A stretch of DNA of 64,000 bases from Polaromonas sp. (GCA_013297865.1 JAAFIP010000002.1:248001-312000); one strand, 5' to 3'. Positions 41,266 to 50,418 are shown, numbered from the stretch's first letter. The notes: generated by a model from the letters alone, not told the origin. Numbers and translations: made by a program.

Positions 41266-42190
41266 AAGCACCTGCAGTCAAATGCTCCACCAACAGCCGC
41301 GCAGGCACGCTCAGCGTAGCAAAGTCGCGCGCCACCAGCAAAATGTCGCGCTGTGCCCAGCTGTCGGTCAGCGGCACCGCCACCAGGTCGCCCACACCGC
41401 GGATCAACGCAAATGCCTTGTCGGGCACCACCCCAATGCCCAGACCGTTGTCGATCATGCGGCACACGGCGTCAAGGCTGGTCACCTGGATGCGTAGCGC
41501 AATCGTTTTGCCAGCCTCGGCCGCAGCGCGGTTTTGCGCCAGATAGATCGCACTGTTGCTGTGCAGGCCTACGTGGTCATAGTCCAGGCTGTCGGCAAAA
41601 GCCAGCTGCTTTTTGCGCGCCAGCGCGTGCTTGCGCGGCACCACCAACACCAGGCGGTCCTGGCGGTAGGGCCTGCTTTGCAGCTCGCCCAGGGCCGCCT
41701 GCGGGTTGCAGATGCCGATGTCTGCCGCGCCCTCGTGCACCGCGCGCACAATGTCGCCTGACAGATGCTCCTGCAGGTCAATGCGTAGCTGCGGATGCAG
41801 CTTGGAAAAAGCGCCGATGTCTTCAGGCAGAAACTGCACAATCGCCGAGATGTTGGCGTGGATGCGCACATGGCCCTTGACTCCGTCGGCGTACTCGGAC
41901 AGCTCGCCCTGCATGCGGTCCAGGCTTAGCAGTACGCTGCGCGCGTGGTGCAAAAAGGTCTCGCCCGCAGGCGCCACGTCCACGCCGCGCGCGTGGCGAT
42001 ATAGCAGGGCGGTGTCCAGCGTAGCTTCCAGGTCGGAGAGGCGCTTGCTCACGGCCGAGGGCGCGATAAATTCGCGCTCTGCCGCCTTGCCGATGCTGCC
42101 CAGCTCGCAGACGGCTACAAACAGCTGTAGCGAGGTCAGGTCGATGCGGCGGGCAAACGATCTTTCGGTGGGACGCAAGGCGGTGGTCAT
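41258..42190 (-). CDS. LysR family transcriptional regulator
   Basis: The 310-residue protein starts at MTTALRPTERSF. The N-terminal winged HTH (LQLFVAVCELGSIGKAAEREF...SAVSKRLSDLE) is followed by a periplasmic-binding-protein-like effector domain. Divergence from the Bug-type binding protein gene at 42380 suggests that it controls that gene in response to the bound carboxylate, the usual LysR arrangement. The last codons and the TGA stop lie in an interspersed element, so the C terminus may have been altered by its insertion, though the length is normal. Confidence 0.92.
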   Translation of the reverse strand: MTTALRPTERSFARRIDLTSLQLFVAVCELGSIGKAAEREFIAPSAVSKRLSDLEATLDTALLYRHARGVDVAPAGETFLHHARSVLLSLDRMQGELSEYADGVKGHVRIHANISAIVQFLPEDIGAFSKLHPQLRIDLQEHLSGDIVRAVHEGAADIGICNPQAALGELQSRPYRQDRLVLVVPRKHALARKKQLAFADSLDYDHVGLHSNSAIYLAQNRAAAEAGKTIALRIQVTSLDAVCRMIDNGLGIGVVPDKAFALIRGVGDLVAVPLTDSWAQRDILLVARDFATLSVPARLLVEHLTAGALL

Positions 42191-42379
42191 GGGCAGGCAG
42201 GGCGTAAACATCGCGTTTGGCGATGAAAAACGTATTTTCCTCTATAAATTTACCTGAGGCATCGTGGTTGGAGATGACTGACTATCGTTTTTGCGGAGAG
42301 CCAAAGCCTGCGAAATCCGCTGTAATTTCATCCATCGCGCAGCTTCTGCGCTCCCATTTTTGCCTTGAAGGACATGTTG

Positions 42380-43393
42380 ATGGCTTCTGACCCCAATTTT
42401 CCGCGCCGCGCTGCGCAACATTTTCGCCTGACCCGCCGTAGCGCCTTGAGCGCCGCGGGTGCCTTGGTAGCCGCGCCCTGGGTGCGCGCCCAGAGCTTTC
42501 CCGAGCGGCAGCTCACTATCGTTGTGCCAGCACCCCCGGGCGGCACGGCCGACATTTCCGCCCGCGCGCTGGTGGAGCCGCTGGGCAAGGCCCTGGGCCA
42601 GAGCGTGGTGGTGGACAATAAAGGCGGCGGCAACGGGGCCGTGGGCGCGCAGGCCGTGCTCAACGCCAGGCCCGACGGCCACACCCTGCTGATGGCCTAC
42701 AGCGGTTTTCACTGCATGAGCCCGCATCTGGTCAAGCTGCCGTATGACCCGCTCAAAGACCTGCAGGCCATCTGCAACGTCTACTCAGCACCGCAGGTGA
42801 TGGTGGTGCGCAGCACGCTGGAGAACATCAAAACCGCGCAGGATTTGATTCAGTATGCCAAGGCCAACCCCGGCAAGCTCAACTACGGTAGCTCGGGCAA
42901 TGGCTCTGTGCAGCACATCGCTACCGAGCTGTTCAAGCAGCTCACAGGCACCTTTGTGACGCATATTCCCTACCGCGGCAGCGGCCCCACAATTGTTGAC
43001 CTGCTGGCAGGCCAGATTGACCTCACGGTCACCACCGCGCCCTCGCTGATGCCACATATCCAAAGCGGCAAATTCCGCCCCCTGCTGGTGGCCGGGCCAC
43101 GGCGCCTGAGCTCGCTGCCCAATGTGCCCACTGGTGCAGAGGTGGGCCTCAAGGGCTACGAGGTGGATGCCTGGTTTGCACTCTACACCCATGCCCAGAC
43201 CCCGAAAGCCGCTGTGGAGCGCATCGCCAGCGAGGTGCAGAAAATCATGGCCGTGCAAGCCTTCAAGGACCGCGCCGCATCGCTGGGCGCTGAAGCCAAC
43301 TACCTTGACCCGCAAAAAATGGGTGCCTATGCCCAGGCCGAATACACCAAGTGGGGCCAGGTGATCAAGACCGCTGGCATCAAGGCCGATTGA
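42380..43393 (+). CDS. Bug/TctC-type periplasmic solute-binding protein
   Basis: The 337-residue protein starts at the ATG 42380, placed 7 bases after GAAGGA. The N terminus has a Tat-like signal (RLTRRSALSAAGALVAAPWV) with a cleavage site at VRAQ. The Bug signature follows: ERQLTIVVPAPPGGTADISA, VVDNKGGGNGAVGAQ, YGSSGNGSVQHIA and HIPYRGSGP. Ligand unknown. Divergent from the LysR gene, and followed by an esterase lipoprotein gene, it is probably part of a uptake-and-hydrolysis unit. Confidence 0.9.
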   Translation: MASDPNFPRRAAQHFRLTRRSALSAAGALVAAPWVRAQSFPERQLTIVVPAPPGGTADISARALVEPLGKALGQSVVVDNKGGGNGAVGAQAVLNARPDGHTLLMAYSGFHCMSPHLVKLPYDPLKDLQAICNVYSAPQVMVVRSTLENIKTAQDLIQYAKANPGKLNYGSSGNGSVQHIATELFKQLTGTFVTHIPYRGSGPTIVDLLAGQIDLTVTTAPSLMPHIQSGKFRPLLVAGPRRLSSLPNVPTGAEVGLKGYEVDAWFALYTHAQTPKAAVERIASEVQKIMAVQAFKDRAASLGAEANYLDPQKMGAYAQAEYTKWGQVIKTAGIKAD

Positions 43394-43436
43394 GCTGGCG
43401 CGCGCTGGTTTTAGCGCGTGTTTTACAGATCAAACA

Positions 43437-43488
43437 GGCTGCCAGACCAATAGAATATCGCGGGAGCAGCTATTAAAAGCATAGTAAT
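43437..43488 (+). repeat. AGCTGCTCCC element, copy 9 (intergenic)
   Basis: AGGCTGCCAGACCAATAGAA, then TATCGCGGGAGCAGC, then TATTAAAAGCATAGT. The variable codon is TAG. It lies 18 bp upstream of the esterase start, between the Bug gene and the esterase. Confidence 0.92.
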
Positions 43489-43506
43489 CTAACCGAGGAG
43501 ACAAGC

Positions 43507-44547
43507 ATGCACAACCTGTACCAGACACTCGCCCCTGTGCTGGCTGGCGCGCTGGCGCTGGCATTGACCGGCTGCGCGTCCACCCCTGGCCTGCAGATCA
43601 AGGAAGTGGGCAGCTTCCATCTGGGTGGCAAGCAAGTCACCCTGAGCGGCCTGCCTGAAAAGGAGCTGCGCTTCACACCCAGCTCGCCGCCCATCAAGGT
43701 CAACCCCAATGGCGAGTTTGAAGCCGAACAGATGTATGTGCAGTATGTGCTGCAGTCCGCGCCCAAGGCTAAACACCCGCTCTTGCTGTGGCACGGCGGC
43801 GGCCTGGCGGGCGTGACCTTTGAGACCAAGCCCGATGGCGGCGCAGGCTGGCAGATGGACTTTTTAAACGCCGGGCACGATGTGTATGTGAGCGACGCGG
43901 TTGAGCGCGGCCGCGCCTCCTGGGCACGCTACCCCGAGATTTTCAGCAGCGAGCCGTTTTTCCGCACCAAGAAAGAAGGCTGGGAGCTGTTTCGCATTGG
44001 CCCCACTTGGGACACCGAGCCTGCCAAGCGCGTAGCCTACCCAGGCGCACAGTTCCCCACCGCGGCCTACGACCAGTTTGCCAAGCAGTTTGTACCGCGC
44101 TGGGCCACCAACAATGCGCCCACCCAGGCCGCCTACGACGCGCTGGTGCAAAAGGTCTGCCCCTGCGTGATCGTGGTGCACAGCCAGGGCAGCACCTTTG
44201 CCTTTGAAGCCGCGCGCAAGGCCCCCCAGCTGGTCAAGGCCGTGGTGGCCGTAGAGCCCAGCGGTGCGCTGGACGCCACCAAGGTCGATATCACTGGCCT
44301 CAAAGCCGTGCCCCACCTGTTTGTCTGGGGCGACAACCTGGACAAAAACGCCACCTGGCAAAGCATCCTGCCGCCGCTGCGCCGGTTTGCCGATGCCCTC
44401 AAAAGCCAGGGCGGCTTGGTGGACACCATCGACCTGCCTGCCCAAGGCATCCAGGGCAATAGCCATATGCTCATGATGGACAAAAACTCCAGCCAGGTGG
44501 CCGCGCTGATCCAGGCCTGGCTGGCCCGGCAAGGCCTGATGCGCTAG
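43507..44547 (+). CDS. lipoprotein alpha/beta-hydrolase (esterase)
   Basis: The 346-residue protein has a lipoprotein signal with lipobox LTGCAS. The alpha/beta-hydrolase fold is visible: HPLLLWHGGGLAG as the oxyanion-hole strand, the nucleophile elbow VVHSQGSTF, and a late His (QGNSHMLMMDKNS). The ribosome site CCGAGGAG precedes the start. The family resembles esterases found with Bug and tripartite transporter genes. Substrate unknown; periplasmic, membrane-anchored. The 245 bp after its stop hold no recognisable gene. Confidence 0.82.
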   Translation: MHNLYQTLAPVLAGALALALTGCASTPGLQIKEVGSFHLGGKQVTLSGLPEKELRFTPSSPPIKVNPNGEFEAEQMYVQYVLQSAPKAKHPLLLWHGGGLAGVTFETKPDGGAGWQMDFLNAGHDVYVSDAVERGRASWARYPEIFSSEPFFRTKKEGWELFRIGPTWDTEPAKRVAYPGAQFPTAAYDQFAKQFVPRWATNNAPTQAAYDALVQKVCPCVIVVHSQGSTFAFEAARKAPQLVKAVVAVEPSGALDATKVDITGLKAVPHLFVWGDNLDKNATWQSILPPLRRFADALKSQGGLVDTIDLPAQGIQGNSHMLMMDKNSSQVAALIQAWLARQGLMR

Positions 44548-44792
44548 AGCGTGTGCCGCATTGCTGCGAGCGCGCAGGCCTTGTGCAGCCGCCTGCCGCT
44601 GCACGGCTTGGCCTGCAATGATGGCCTGAAATAGCAATACCAATCGGTATCGCGCGGGCAATAGCCAATCCCAATCAGGGGTATTGAAGCGAACAATTAG
44701 ACGGCGTTGCCTAATGCGGCTATGGTTCATGTTCCTTGAAACTTCAAGGTGATCACCGTTTTTTACTTATTAACCCCACTAGGAGAACCATC

Positions 44793-45215
44793 ATGGCAGC
44801 ACTCAAAGGCTCCAAGACGGAAGAAAACCTGAAAGCCGCCTTCGCAGGCGAATCTCAGGCCAACCGCCGCTATCTGTATTTCGCAAACAAGGCCGACGTG
44901 GAAGGCCAAAACGATGTGGCAGCGCTGTTCCGCTCCACCGCCGAAGGCGAGACCGGCCACGCGCACGGTCACCTGGAGTGGCTAGAGCAATGCGGCGACC
45001 CAGCCACCGGCATGCCAATCGGCTCCAGCCGCCAGAACCTGGCTGCTGCAGTTGCTGGCGAAACCCATGAGTACACCGACATGTACCCAGGCATGGCCAA
45101 AACCGCCCGTGACGAAGGCCACGACGAAATCGCCGACTGGTTCGAAACCCTGGCCAAGGCAGAGCGTTCACACGCCAACCGCTACGCCAAGGCTTTGGCC
45201 GAGCTGGTTGATTAA
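44793..45215 (+). CDS. rubrerythrin family protein without rubredoxin domain
   Basis: The 140-residue ferritin-like diiron protein starts at [13 protein letters not shown] behind AGGAGAACC. Iron ligands are visible in [43 protein letters not shown] and [13 protein letters not shown]. The C-terminal rubredoxin domain of classical rubrerythrin is absent (about 190 residues expected). It detoxifies peroxide with external electrons. The next two genes (CCG-domain Fe-S protein and DUF3501) commonly accompany such rubrerythrins, and they are separated from it here by hairpin elements. Confidence 0.92.
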   Translation: MAALKGSKTEENLKAAFAGESQANRRYLYFANKADVEGQNDVAALFRSTAEGETGHAHGHLEWLEQCGDPATGMPIGSSRQNLAAAVAGETHEYTDMYPGMAKTARDEGHDEIADWFETLAKAERSHANRYAKALAELVD

Positions 45216-45240
45216 TTTGGGTTTTTGAAGACCTGAATAC

Positions 45241-45450
45241 AGAACTTCCGGACGCGAAGGGCGCGAAGGTTTCGCGAAGGACGCGAAAGAAGACAGAAGA
45301 AAAAATACCAAAGCTTGGACTTCACATACAACCTGTTTACCTTGCGACAAGCAATTTAAATGGGCCAAGATAGGATGTGAATTTTAAAAATTTTGGTATT
45401 CCTTTCGCGTCCTTCGCGAAACCTTCGCGTTCTTCGCGTCCGGCAGTTCT
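45241..45450. repeat. long GCGAAGG hairpin element, copy 2
   Basis: AGAACTTCCGGACGCGAAGG pairs with the end CTTCGCGTCCGGCAGTTCT. The arms hold the (GCGAAGG)n-type motif, and the centre contains AATTTAAATGGGCC. Its sequence is almost identical to copy 3 at 46914, one gene downstream and in the same orientation. Confidence 0.88.
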
Positions 45451-45499
45451 GCCCCCGAATTGAGTCCTTGACAGACATTGAATAGACAGAGACCACATC

Positions 45500-46885
45500 A
45501 TGGCACGCGAAGGCAATTTAGAGGCTCCTACCCGACACGCGATCGACTGGAAGGGCCCTGACTATTACAACGAAGAATCCGCCATCAAGGAGATGGAGCG
45601 CATCTTCGATATCTGCCATGGCTGCCGACGCTGTGTGAGCCTGTGCGGCTCCTTCCCTACGCTGTTTGATCTGGTCGACAACAGCAAGACTATGGAAGTT
45701 GATGGCGTTGACAAAAAAGATTACTGGTCTGTGGTGGACCAATGCTATCTGTGCGACCTGTGCTACATGACCAAGTGCCCCTACACGCCTCCGCACGAAT
45801 GGAATCTGGATTTCCCCCACACCATGCTGCGTGCCAAGGCCATCAAATTTCAAAAAGGCGAAGTCAAGCTCAGCGAAAAGCTGCTGGCCAGCACCGATGT
45901 GCACGGCCAGTTTGCCGGTATCCCCATCGTCGTGCAGGCGGTCAACGCAGTCAACAACACCAAGCCCGCCCGCGCTGCGATGGAGTCGGTGCTGGGCGTA
46001 GACAAAGACGCCTGGCTGCCCGCGCTGGCGAGCAAGAAATTCCGCAAATCCGTGCCCAAGGCCAAAGCTACCGTCATCAACAACGGCGAAAAAACCCCAG
46101 GCAAAGTCGTCATCTACAGCACCTGCTACGTCAACTACAACGAACCGGGCATCGGCCACGATTTGCTCAAGATCCTGGACCACAACGACATCCCCTACGA
46201 GCTGGTCAGCAAGGAAAAATGCTGCGGCATGCCCAAGCTGGAGCTCGGTGATCTGCAGTCGGTCAATGCCAGCAAGGAAGCCAACATCCCCGTGCTGGCG
46301 ACATACGCCAAAGAAGGCTACGCCATACTGAGCGCCGTGCCCAGCTGCACCTTGATGTTCAAGCAGGAAATCCCCCTGATGTACCCCGAGGAGGCTGATG
46401 TGCAGGCTGTGAAAGAAGCCATGTGGGACCCGTTTGAATACCTCATGGCCCGCAAGCGCGATGGCCTGATCAAAACCGAATTCCCTGTCAGTCTGGGCAA
46501 GATCAGCTACCAGATTCCCTGCCACGGCCGGGTGCAGAACATCGGCAAGAAAACCGAAGAAATGCTCAAGATGGTGCCCGGCACCTATGTGCAGACCAAC
46601 GAACGCTGCAGCGGCCACGCAGGCACCTTCGGTGTGAAAAAAGCCACCCACCAGCAGGCCATGAAAATCGGCAAACCGCTGTTCAAGAAAATGTCCGAGC
46701 ACCCCGGCTCAGGCGCAGCTGCAGACGGCAGTGTCGCTTCAGCAGCAGGTCTGCCCGACTACATAAGCTCCGACTGCCCTCTGGGCGGTCATCACATCCA
46801 GCAGGGCTTTGAGGTCAACAAGCTGGGCGAACCCGCCTTGGCACACCCACTGACCTTGGTACGCACGGCGTATGGATTGAAATAA
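45500..46885 (+). CDS. Fe-S oxidoreductase, GlpC/CCG-domain protein
   Basis: The 461-residue protein has an N-terminal two-cluster 4Fe-4S region (CHGCRRCVSLC, then CYLCDLCYMTKCP). Two CCG/heterodisulfide reductase-type cysteine domains follow (STCYVNYNEPG...CCGMPKLELG and PCHGRVQNIG...CSGHAGTFG). These features match GlpC-like and HdrB-like electron-transfer subunits. It is cytoplasmic and lacks flavin or substrate domains. It is flanked on both sides by nearly identical hairpin elements. Placement between rubrerythrin and DUF3501 suggests electron delivery to rubrerythrin, which is inference. Confidence 0.9.
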   Translation: MAREGNLEAPTRHAIDWKGPDYYNEESAIKEMERIFDICHGCRRCVSLCGSFPTLFDLVDNSKTMEVDGVDKKDYWSVVDQCYLCDLCYMTKCPYTPPHEWNLDFPHTMLRAKAIKFQKGEVKLSEKLLASTDVHGQFAGIPIVVQAVNAVNNTKPARAAMESVLGVDKDAWLPALASKKFRKSVPKAKATVINNGEKTPGKVVIYSTCYVNYNEPGIGHDLLKILDHNDIPYELVSKEKCCGMPKLELGDLQSVNASKEANIPVLATYAKEGYAILSAVPSCTLMFKQEIPLMYPEEADVQAVKEAMWDPFEYLMARKRDGLIKTEFPVSLGKISYQIPCHGRVQNIGKKTEEMLKMVPGTYVQTNERCSGHAGTFGVKKATHQQAMKIGKPLFKKMSEHPGSGAAADGSVASAAGLPDYISSDCPLGGHHIQQGFEVNKLGEPALAHPLTLVRTAYGLK

Positions 46886-46913
46886 TTTTGTAATGGATAG
46901 ACTTTAGAAGACG

Positions 46914-47121
46914 GAACTTCCGGACGCGAAGGGCGCGAAGGTTTCGCGAAGGACGCGAAAGAAGACAGAAGAAAAATACCAAAGTTCGGACTTCACACAC
47001 AACCTGTTCATCTTGCGACAAGCAATTTAAATGGACCAAGCTAGGATGTGAATTTTAAAAATTTTGGTATTCCTTTCGCGTCCTTCGCGAAACCTTCGCG
47101 CCCTTCGCGTCCGGCAGTTCT
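46914..47121. repeat. long GCGAAGG hairpin element, copy 3
   Basis: The arms begin GAACTTCCGGACGCGAAGGG and end CCTTCGCGTCCGGCAGTTCT. The centre nearly equals that of copy 2, including the tract GACAAGCAATTTAAATGG. The two copies therefore form direct repeats around the CCG-domain gene. Confidence 0.88.
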
Positions 47122-47152
47122 CCCCCCCCAATCAAGACCTTAGGAACGAAAA

Positions 47153-47743
47153 ATGCAATTAACCGGCAAGATCACCCGAGACAGCCTCATGTCCTTGGAG
47201 GCTTACCACAAGTACCGCAAGGAATACAAAGCCGATGTCATTGCGCACCGGCGTTTGCGCAGTGTGCATCTGGGCGAGCACATCACGCTGCAGTTTGAGA
47301 GCGAGATGACGCTGCGCTACCAGATTCAGGAGATGCTGCGGATTGAGAAAGTGTTTGACGAAGAGGGCATCCAGCAGGAGGTGGATGTTTACGCGCCGCT
47401 GGCGCCGGACGGCAGCAACTGGAAAGCCACGATGCTGATCGAGTACCCCGATGTGAACGAGCGCAAGCGTGAGCTGGCGCGGCTGATCGGCGTGGAAGAC
47501 CGCATGTTCATCGAGGTGGAGGGCCACGGCCGGGTGTATGCCATTGCCGACGAAGACCTGGACCGCGAGAACGACGAAAAAACCTCGGCTGTGCATTTTG
47601 TGCGCTTTGAGTTCACGCCCCCCATGGTGGCCGCCCTTAAGGCGGGCGGCGCAGCCAAGCTGGGCTGTGACCATACCAACTATCCTGCGCATGTGCAGAT
47701 CAGCGCCGACGCACTGACCTCGCTGGCAGGGGATTTGAAGTAG
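47153..47743 (+). CDS. DUF3501 family protein
   Basis: The 196-residue protein opens with ITRDSLMSLEAYHKYRKEYK and continues HRRLRSVHLGEHITLQFESEMT, both typical of DUF3501. The family is commonly encoded beside rubrerythrin and GlpC-like Fe-S proteins, as it is here, but its function is not known. The acidic C-terminal half includes FVRFEFTPPMVAALKAGG. A strong terminator follows 38 bp after the stop. Confidence 0.88.
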   Translation: MQLTGKITRDSLMSLEAYHKYRKEYKADVIAHRRLRSVHLGEHITLQFESEMTLRYQIQEMLRIEKVFDEEGIQQEVDVYAPLAPDGSNWKATMLIEYPDVNERKRELARLIGVEDRMFIEVEGHGRVYAIADEDLDRENDEKTSAVHFVRFEFTPPMVAALKAGGAAKLGCDHTNYPAHVQISADALTSLAGDLK

Positions 47744-47781
47744 TTTTTCACAGGCGCTGCTTAAATATCTTTCATAATCAC

Positions 47782-47818
47782 AGCTTCAGCCCGCGTTGTC
47801 GTGGGCTGGAGCTTTTTT
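47782..47818 (+). terminator. Rho-independent terminator after DUF3501
   Basis: AGCTTCAGCCCGCG and CGTGGGCTGGAGCT form a stem of about 13 bp (one mismatch) with a TTGT loop, followed by TTTTTT. It closes the rubrerythrin-DUF3501 transcript, 12 bp before the yaaA start. Confidence 0.85.
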
Positions 47819-47830
47819 ACTTTCCGGCCT

Positions 47831-48604
47831 ATGCTTTTTCTACTTTCTCCTGCCAAATCACTGGACTACGACACGCCCGTAGCGCCAGACCTGCCGCGCA
47901 CATTGCCGCAGTTTGTCAGGCACTCGGCCGAGCTGATTGGCGTGTTGCGCCAGCATTCGCCCCAGCAGATTGCCCAACTGATGGACCTGAGCGATCCGCT
48001 GTCAGCGCTCAATGTCGCACGCTACCAAGCCTGGCGGCCCAAGTTCACTGACAAAAACTCCAAGCAGGCCATCCTGGCTTTCAACGGCGATGTCTACGAA
48101 GGCCTGGACGCCGCCAGCCTGGGCAGGGACGATCTGGACTGGGCGCAGCAGCATGTGGGCATGCTCAGCGGGCTGTATGGCGTGCTGCGGCCGCTGGACA
48201 GCATGCAGCCCTATCGCCTGGAGATGGGCACCCGGCTGGCCACGGCGCGCGGCGACAACCTCTACCAGTTCTGGGGCAGCCAGATTGCGCAGCATCTGAA
48301 CGCGCAGCTGGCGGCAGACAAGACGCCTGTGGTGGTCAATCTGGCAAGCCAGGAGTATTTCAAGTCGGTGGACCGCAAAGTGCTCAAGGCGCGTGTGGTG
48401 GAGTGTGTCTTTGAGGAGCACAAACCTGCGGGCTACAAGGTGGTGAGCTTTTTTGCCAAGCGTGCGCGCGGGCTGATGGCGCGCTATGCAATCCAAAAGC
48501 GCATCACAAGTGTCAAAAAACTCGAATCGTTCAAGGCCGAAGGCTATGCCTTTGACGCGGCCGCATCAGAGGCAGACCGTTTGGTATTTCGGAGGAAGCT
48601 ATGA
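47831..48604 (+). CDS. yaaA: peroxide stress protein YaaA
   Basis: The 257-residue DUF328 protein starts at MLFLLSPAKSLDYDTPV, the family's diagnostic start. LNVARYQAW, AFNGDVYEGLDA, LDWAQQHVGMLSGLYGVLRPLD and FFAKRARGLMARYAI match. YaaA limits free iron and DNA damage under peroxide stress. It starts 12 bp after a terminator, with no clear ribosome site, so its expression may depend on read-through or on a promoter within the preceding hairpin region. The next gene is coupled by an ATGA overlap. Confidence 0.95.
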   Translation: MLFLLSPAKSLDYDTPVAPDLPRTLPQFVRHSAELIGVLRQHSPQQIAQLMDLSDPLSALNVARYQAWRPKFTDKNSKQAILAFNGDVYEGLDAASLGRDDLDWAQQHVGMLSGLYGVLRPLDSMQPYRLEMGTRLATARGDNLYQFWGSQIAQHLNAQLAADKTPVVVNLASQEYFKSVDRKVLKARVVECVFEEHKPAGYKVVSFFAKRARGLMARYAIQKRITSVKKLESFKAEGYAFDAAASEADRLVFRRKL

Positions 48605-49449
48605 CCCAGGTGATCACGCCCGAGCTCAGGCAATGGATTGTGGCCCAGGCCCAGCAGGGCTTTGCCGCAGAAGCGGTGCTCAAGTCGATGATGGACTCAG
48701 GCTGGCAGGAAGACGTGGCCATCGACGCGCTGGAGACCACGCTACGCGACCACCTGGCCACGGTGCAGCAGCAAAAGGTGCTGCCGGCCGATGTGGCTGT
48801 GCCCCAACCCGCGGTGGATGAGTCGCCGCTGTACATCGACGCGGGCGACCGCAAGGTGAGCGTGCTCAGTTGCATGCGCAACCCGAGCATCATCGTCTTT
48901 GGCAATGTGCTGTCTGATGAAGAATGCGATACGCTGATTGCCGCAGCCAAGCCGCGCATGTCGCGCTCGCTCACGGTGGCTACCAAAACCGGCGGCGAAG
49001 AGCTCAACGCTGACCGCACCAGCAACGGCATGTTTTTCAAACGCGATGAAAATGAAGTGGTCAAGACCCTGGAGCAGCGCCTGGCGGTGCTGGCCAACTG
49101 GCCGATTGAAAACGGCGAGGGCCTGCAGATTCTGCACTACAGGCCAGGTGCAGAATACAAACCGCATTACGACTATTTCGACCCCGACGAACCCGGCACG
49201 CCCACCATCCTCAAGCGCGGCGGCCAGCGTGTGGCCACCATCATCATGTACCTGAGCGAGCCCGTCAAAGGCGGCGGCACCACCTTTCCCGATGTGCAGT
49301 TTGAAGTCGCGCCCAAGCGCGGCAATGCCGTGTTTTTCAGCTACAGCCGGGCGCACCCCAGCAGCAAATCGCTGCACGGCGGCGCGCCTGTGATCGAAGG
49401 AGAAAAATGGATTGCCACCAAATGGCTGCGCGAGCGCCGGTTTGAGTGA
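48601..49449 (+). CDS. 2OG-Fe(II) oxygenase, prolyl 4-hydroxylase-like
   Basis: The 282-residue protein has an N-terminal helical segment (about 1-60) and a P4Hc domain (about 85-280). The iron-binding His and Asp are in YKPHYDYFD, the distal His in SLHGGAPV, and the 2-oxoglutarate-binding Lys in GEKWIATKWLRE. TIIMYLSEPVKGGGTTFP is also typical. It would hydroxylate proline in a protein or peptide, or a free amino acid. It is coupled to yaaA by a 4-bp overlap. Confidence 0.9.
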   Translation: MTQVITPELRQWIVAQAQQGFAAEAVLKSMMDSGWQEDVAIDALETTLRDHLATVQQQKVLPADVAVPQPAVDESPLYIDAGDRKVSVLSCMRNPSIIVFGNVLSDEECDTLIAAAKPRMSRSLTVATKTGGEELNADRTSNGMFFKRDENEVVKTLEQRLAVLANWPIENGEGLQILHYRPGAEYKPHYDYFDPDEPGTPTILKRGGQRVATIIMYLSEPVKGGGTTFPDVQFEVAPKRGNAVFFSYSRAHPSSKSLHGGAPVIEGEKWIATKWLRERRFE

Positions 49450-49479
49450 CCACGACGCATATTTTATAAACAAAATGTG

Positions 49480-49526
49480 CCACCAGACCAATAGAATATC
49501 GCGGGAGCAGCTATGAAAATAAGAGC
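49480..49526 (+). repeat. AGCTGCTCCC element, copy 10 (provides a ribosome site and start codon)
   Basis: CACCAGACCAATAGAATATC, then GCGGGAGCAGCTATGAAAAT. The variable codon is TAG. The conserved GGGAG acts as ribosome site, and the ATG at 49513 sits where other copies have TATTAA or TACAAA. Confidence 0.92.
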
Positions 49527-50418
49527 AAACGGCATTGATATCGAGGTGGAAGACACGGGCGGGCAGGGCACGCCTGTGCTGCTGGTGATGGGCCTGGGCA
49601 TGCAGTTGATCGCCTGGCCACCAGCCATGGTCAACAGCCTGGTCGACGCAGGCTATCGCGTCATTCGCCTGGACAACCGCGACATTGGCCTGAGCCAGCA
49701 TTTCGATGCGCTGGGCACGCCCAATCTGCTGTGGGCGAGTTTTAAGCACCGCGTGGGCATGGCCATTCGCCCGCCCTACAGCTTGCAGGACATGGCGCAG
49801 GACGCCATCGGCGTGCTGGACGCACTAGGTATTGACAGCGCCCATGTGGTGGGCGCATCGATGGGCGGCATGATTGCGCAGCGCATGGCGCTGGGTCACC
49901 CACAGCGTGTGCGCAGCCTGACCAGCATCATGAGCACCAGCGGCGCCACTGGCCTGCCCGGGCCGCAAAGCCATGTGCTGCGTGCGCTGTTCTCGCGCCC
50001 CATGTCGCAGGACGAGGCAGCCATTGTGGCGCACTATGTGCGGTTTTTCGGTGTTATCGGCAGCCCGGCTTTTCCGGTGGACGATGCCTTGCTGCGCGAG
50101 CGCATTCGCGCAGGCATCGCGCGCAGCTACCATCCACAAGGCACGTCGCGCCAGATGCTGGCCATTGCCGCTGACACTACCCGCGCCCAGGCGCTGACCC
50201 AGCTGCGCTGCCCCACTCTGGTGTTGCACGGCAAGGCCGACCCCCTTGTGCCGTTTGCCTGCGCGCAGGACACCGCACGGCGCATCCCCGGTGCCCAACT
50301 GGTCGGCATCGACGGCATGGGGCACGACCTGGCACCTGGCGTGGTCGACGCGCTGCTGCCGCACATGCACGCTTTTTTGCACACCCATTCACCGGCCCTT
50401 CAGCATGAACCTGCCTGA
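49513..50418 (+). CDS. alpha/beta hydrolase
   Basis: The 301-residue protein has an alpha/beta-hydrolase fold: [19 protein letters not shown] as the oxyanion-hole strand, [12 protein letters not shown], the nucleophile elbow [15 protein letters not shown], Asp in [10 protein letters not shown] and His in DGMGHDLAP. Family members include non-haem haloperoxidase-like and thioesterase-like enzymes; the substrate is unknown. The ribosome-binding site and start codon lie in an interspersed element, so its translation start seems to have been created or replaced by the insertion. It overlaps queF by 14 bp. Confidence 0.88.
   Translation: MKIRANGIDIEVEDTGGQGTPVLLVMGLGMQLIAWPPAMVNSLVDAGYRVIRLDNRDIGLSQHFDALGTPNLLWASFKHRVGMAIRPPYSLQDMAQDAIGVLDALGIDSAHVVGASMGGMIAQRMALGHPQRVRSLTSIMSTSGATGLPGPQSHVLRALFSRPMSQDEAAIVAHYVRFFGVIGSPAFPVDDALLRERIRAGIARSYHPQGTSRQMLAIAADTTRAQALTQLRCPTLVLHGKADPLVPFACAQDTARRIPGAQLVGIDGMGHDLAPGVVDALLPHMHAFLHTHSPALQHEPA

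Noticed and set aside
40872-41465. 197-residue minus-strand frame upstream of leuC
   Set aside because: It runs through an inverted repeat, an interspersed element and the LysR gene in the wrong frame.
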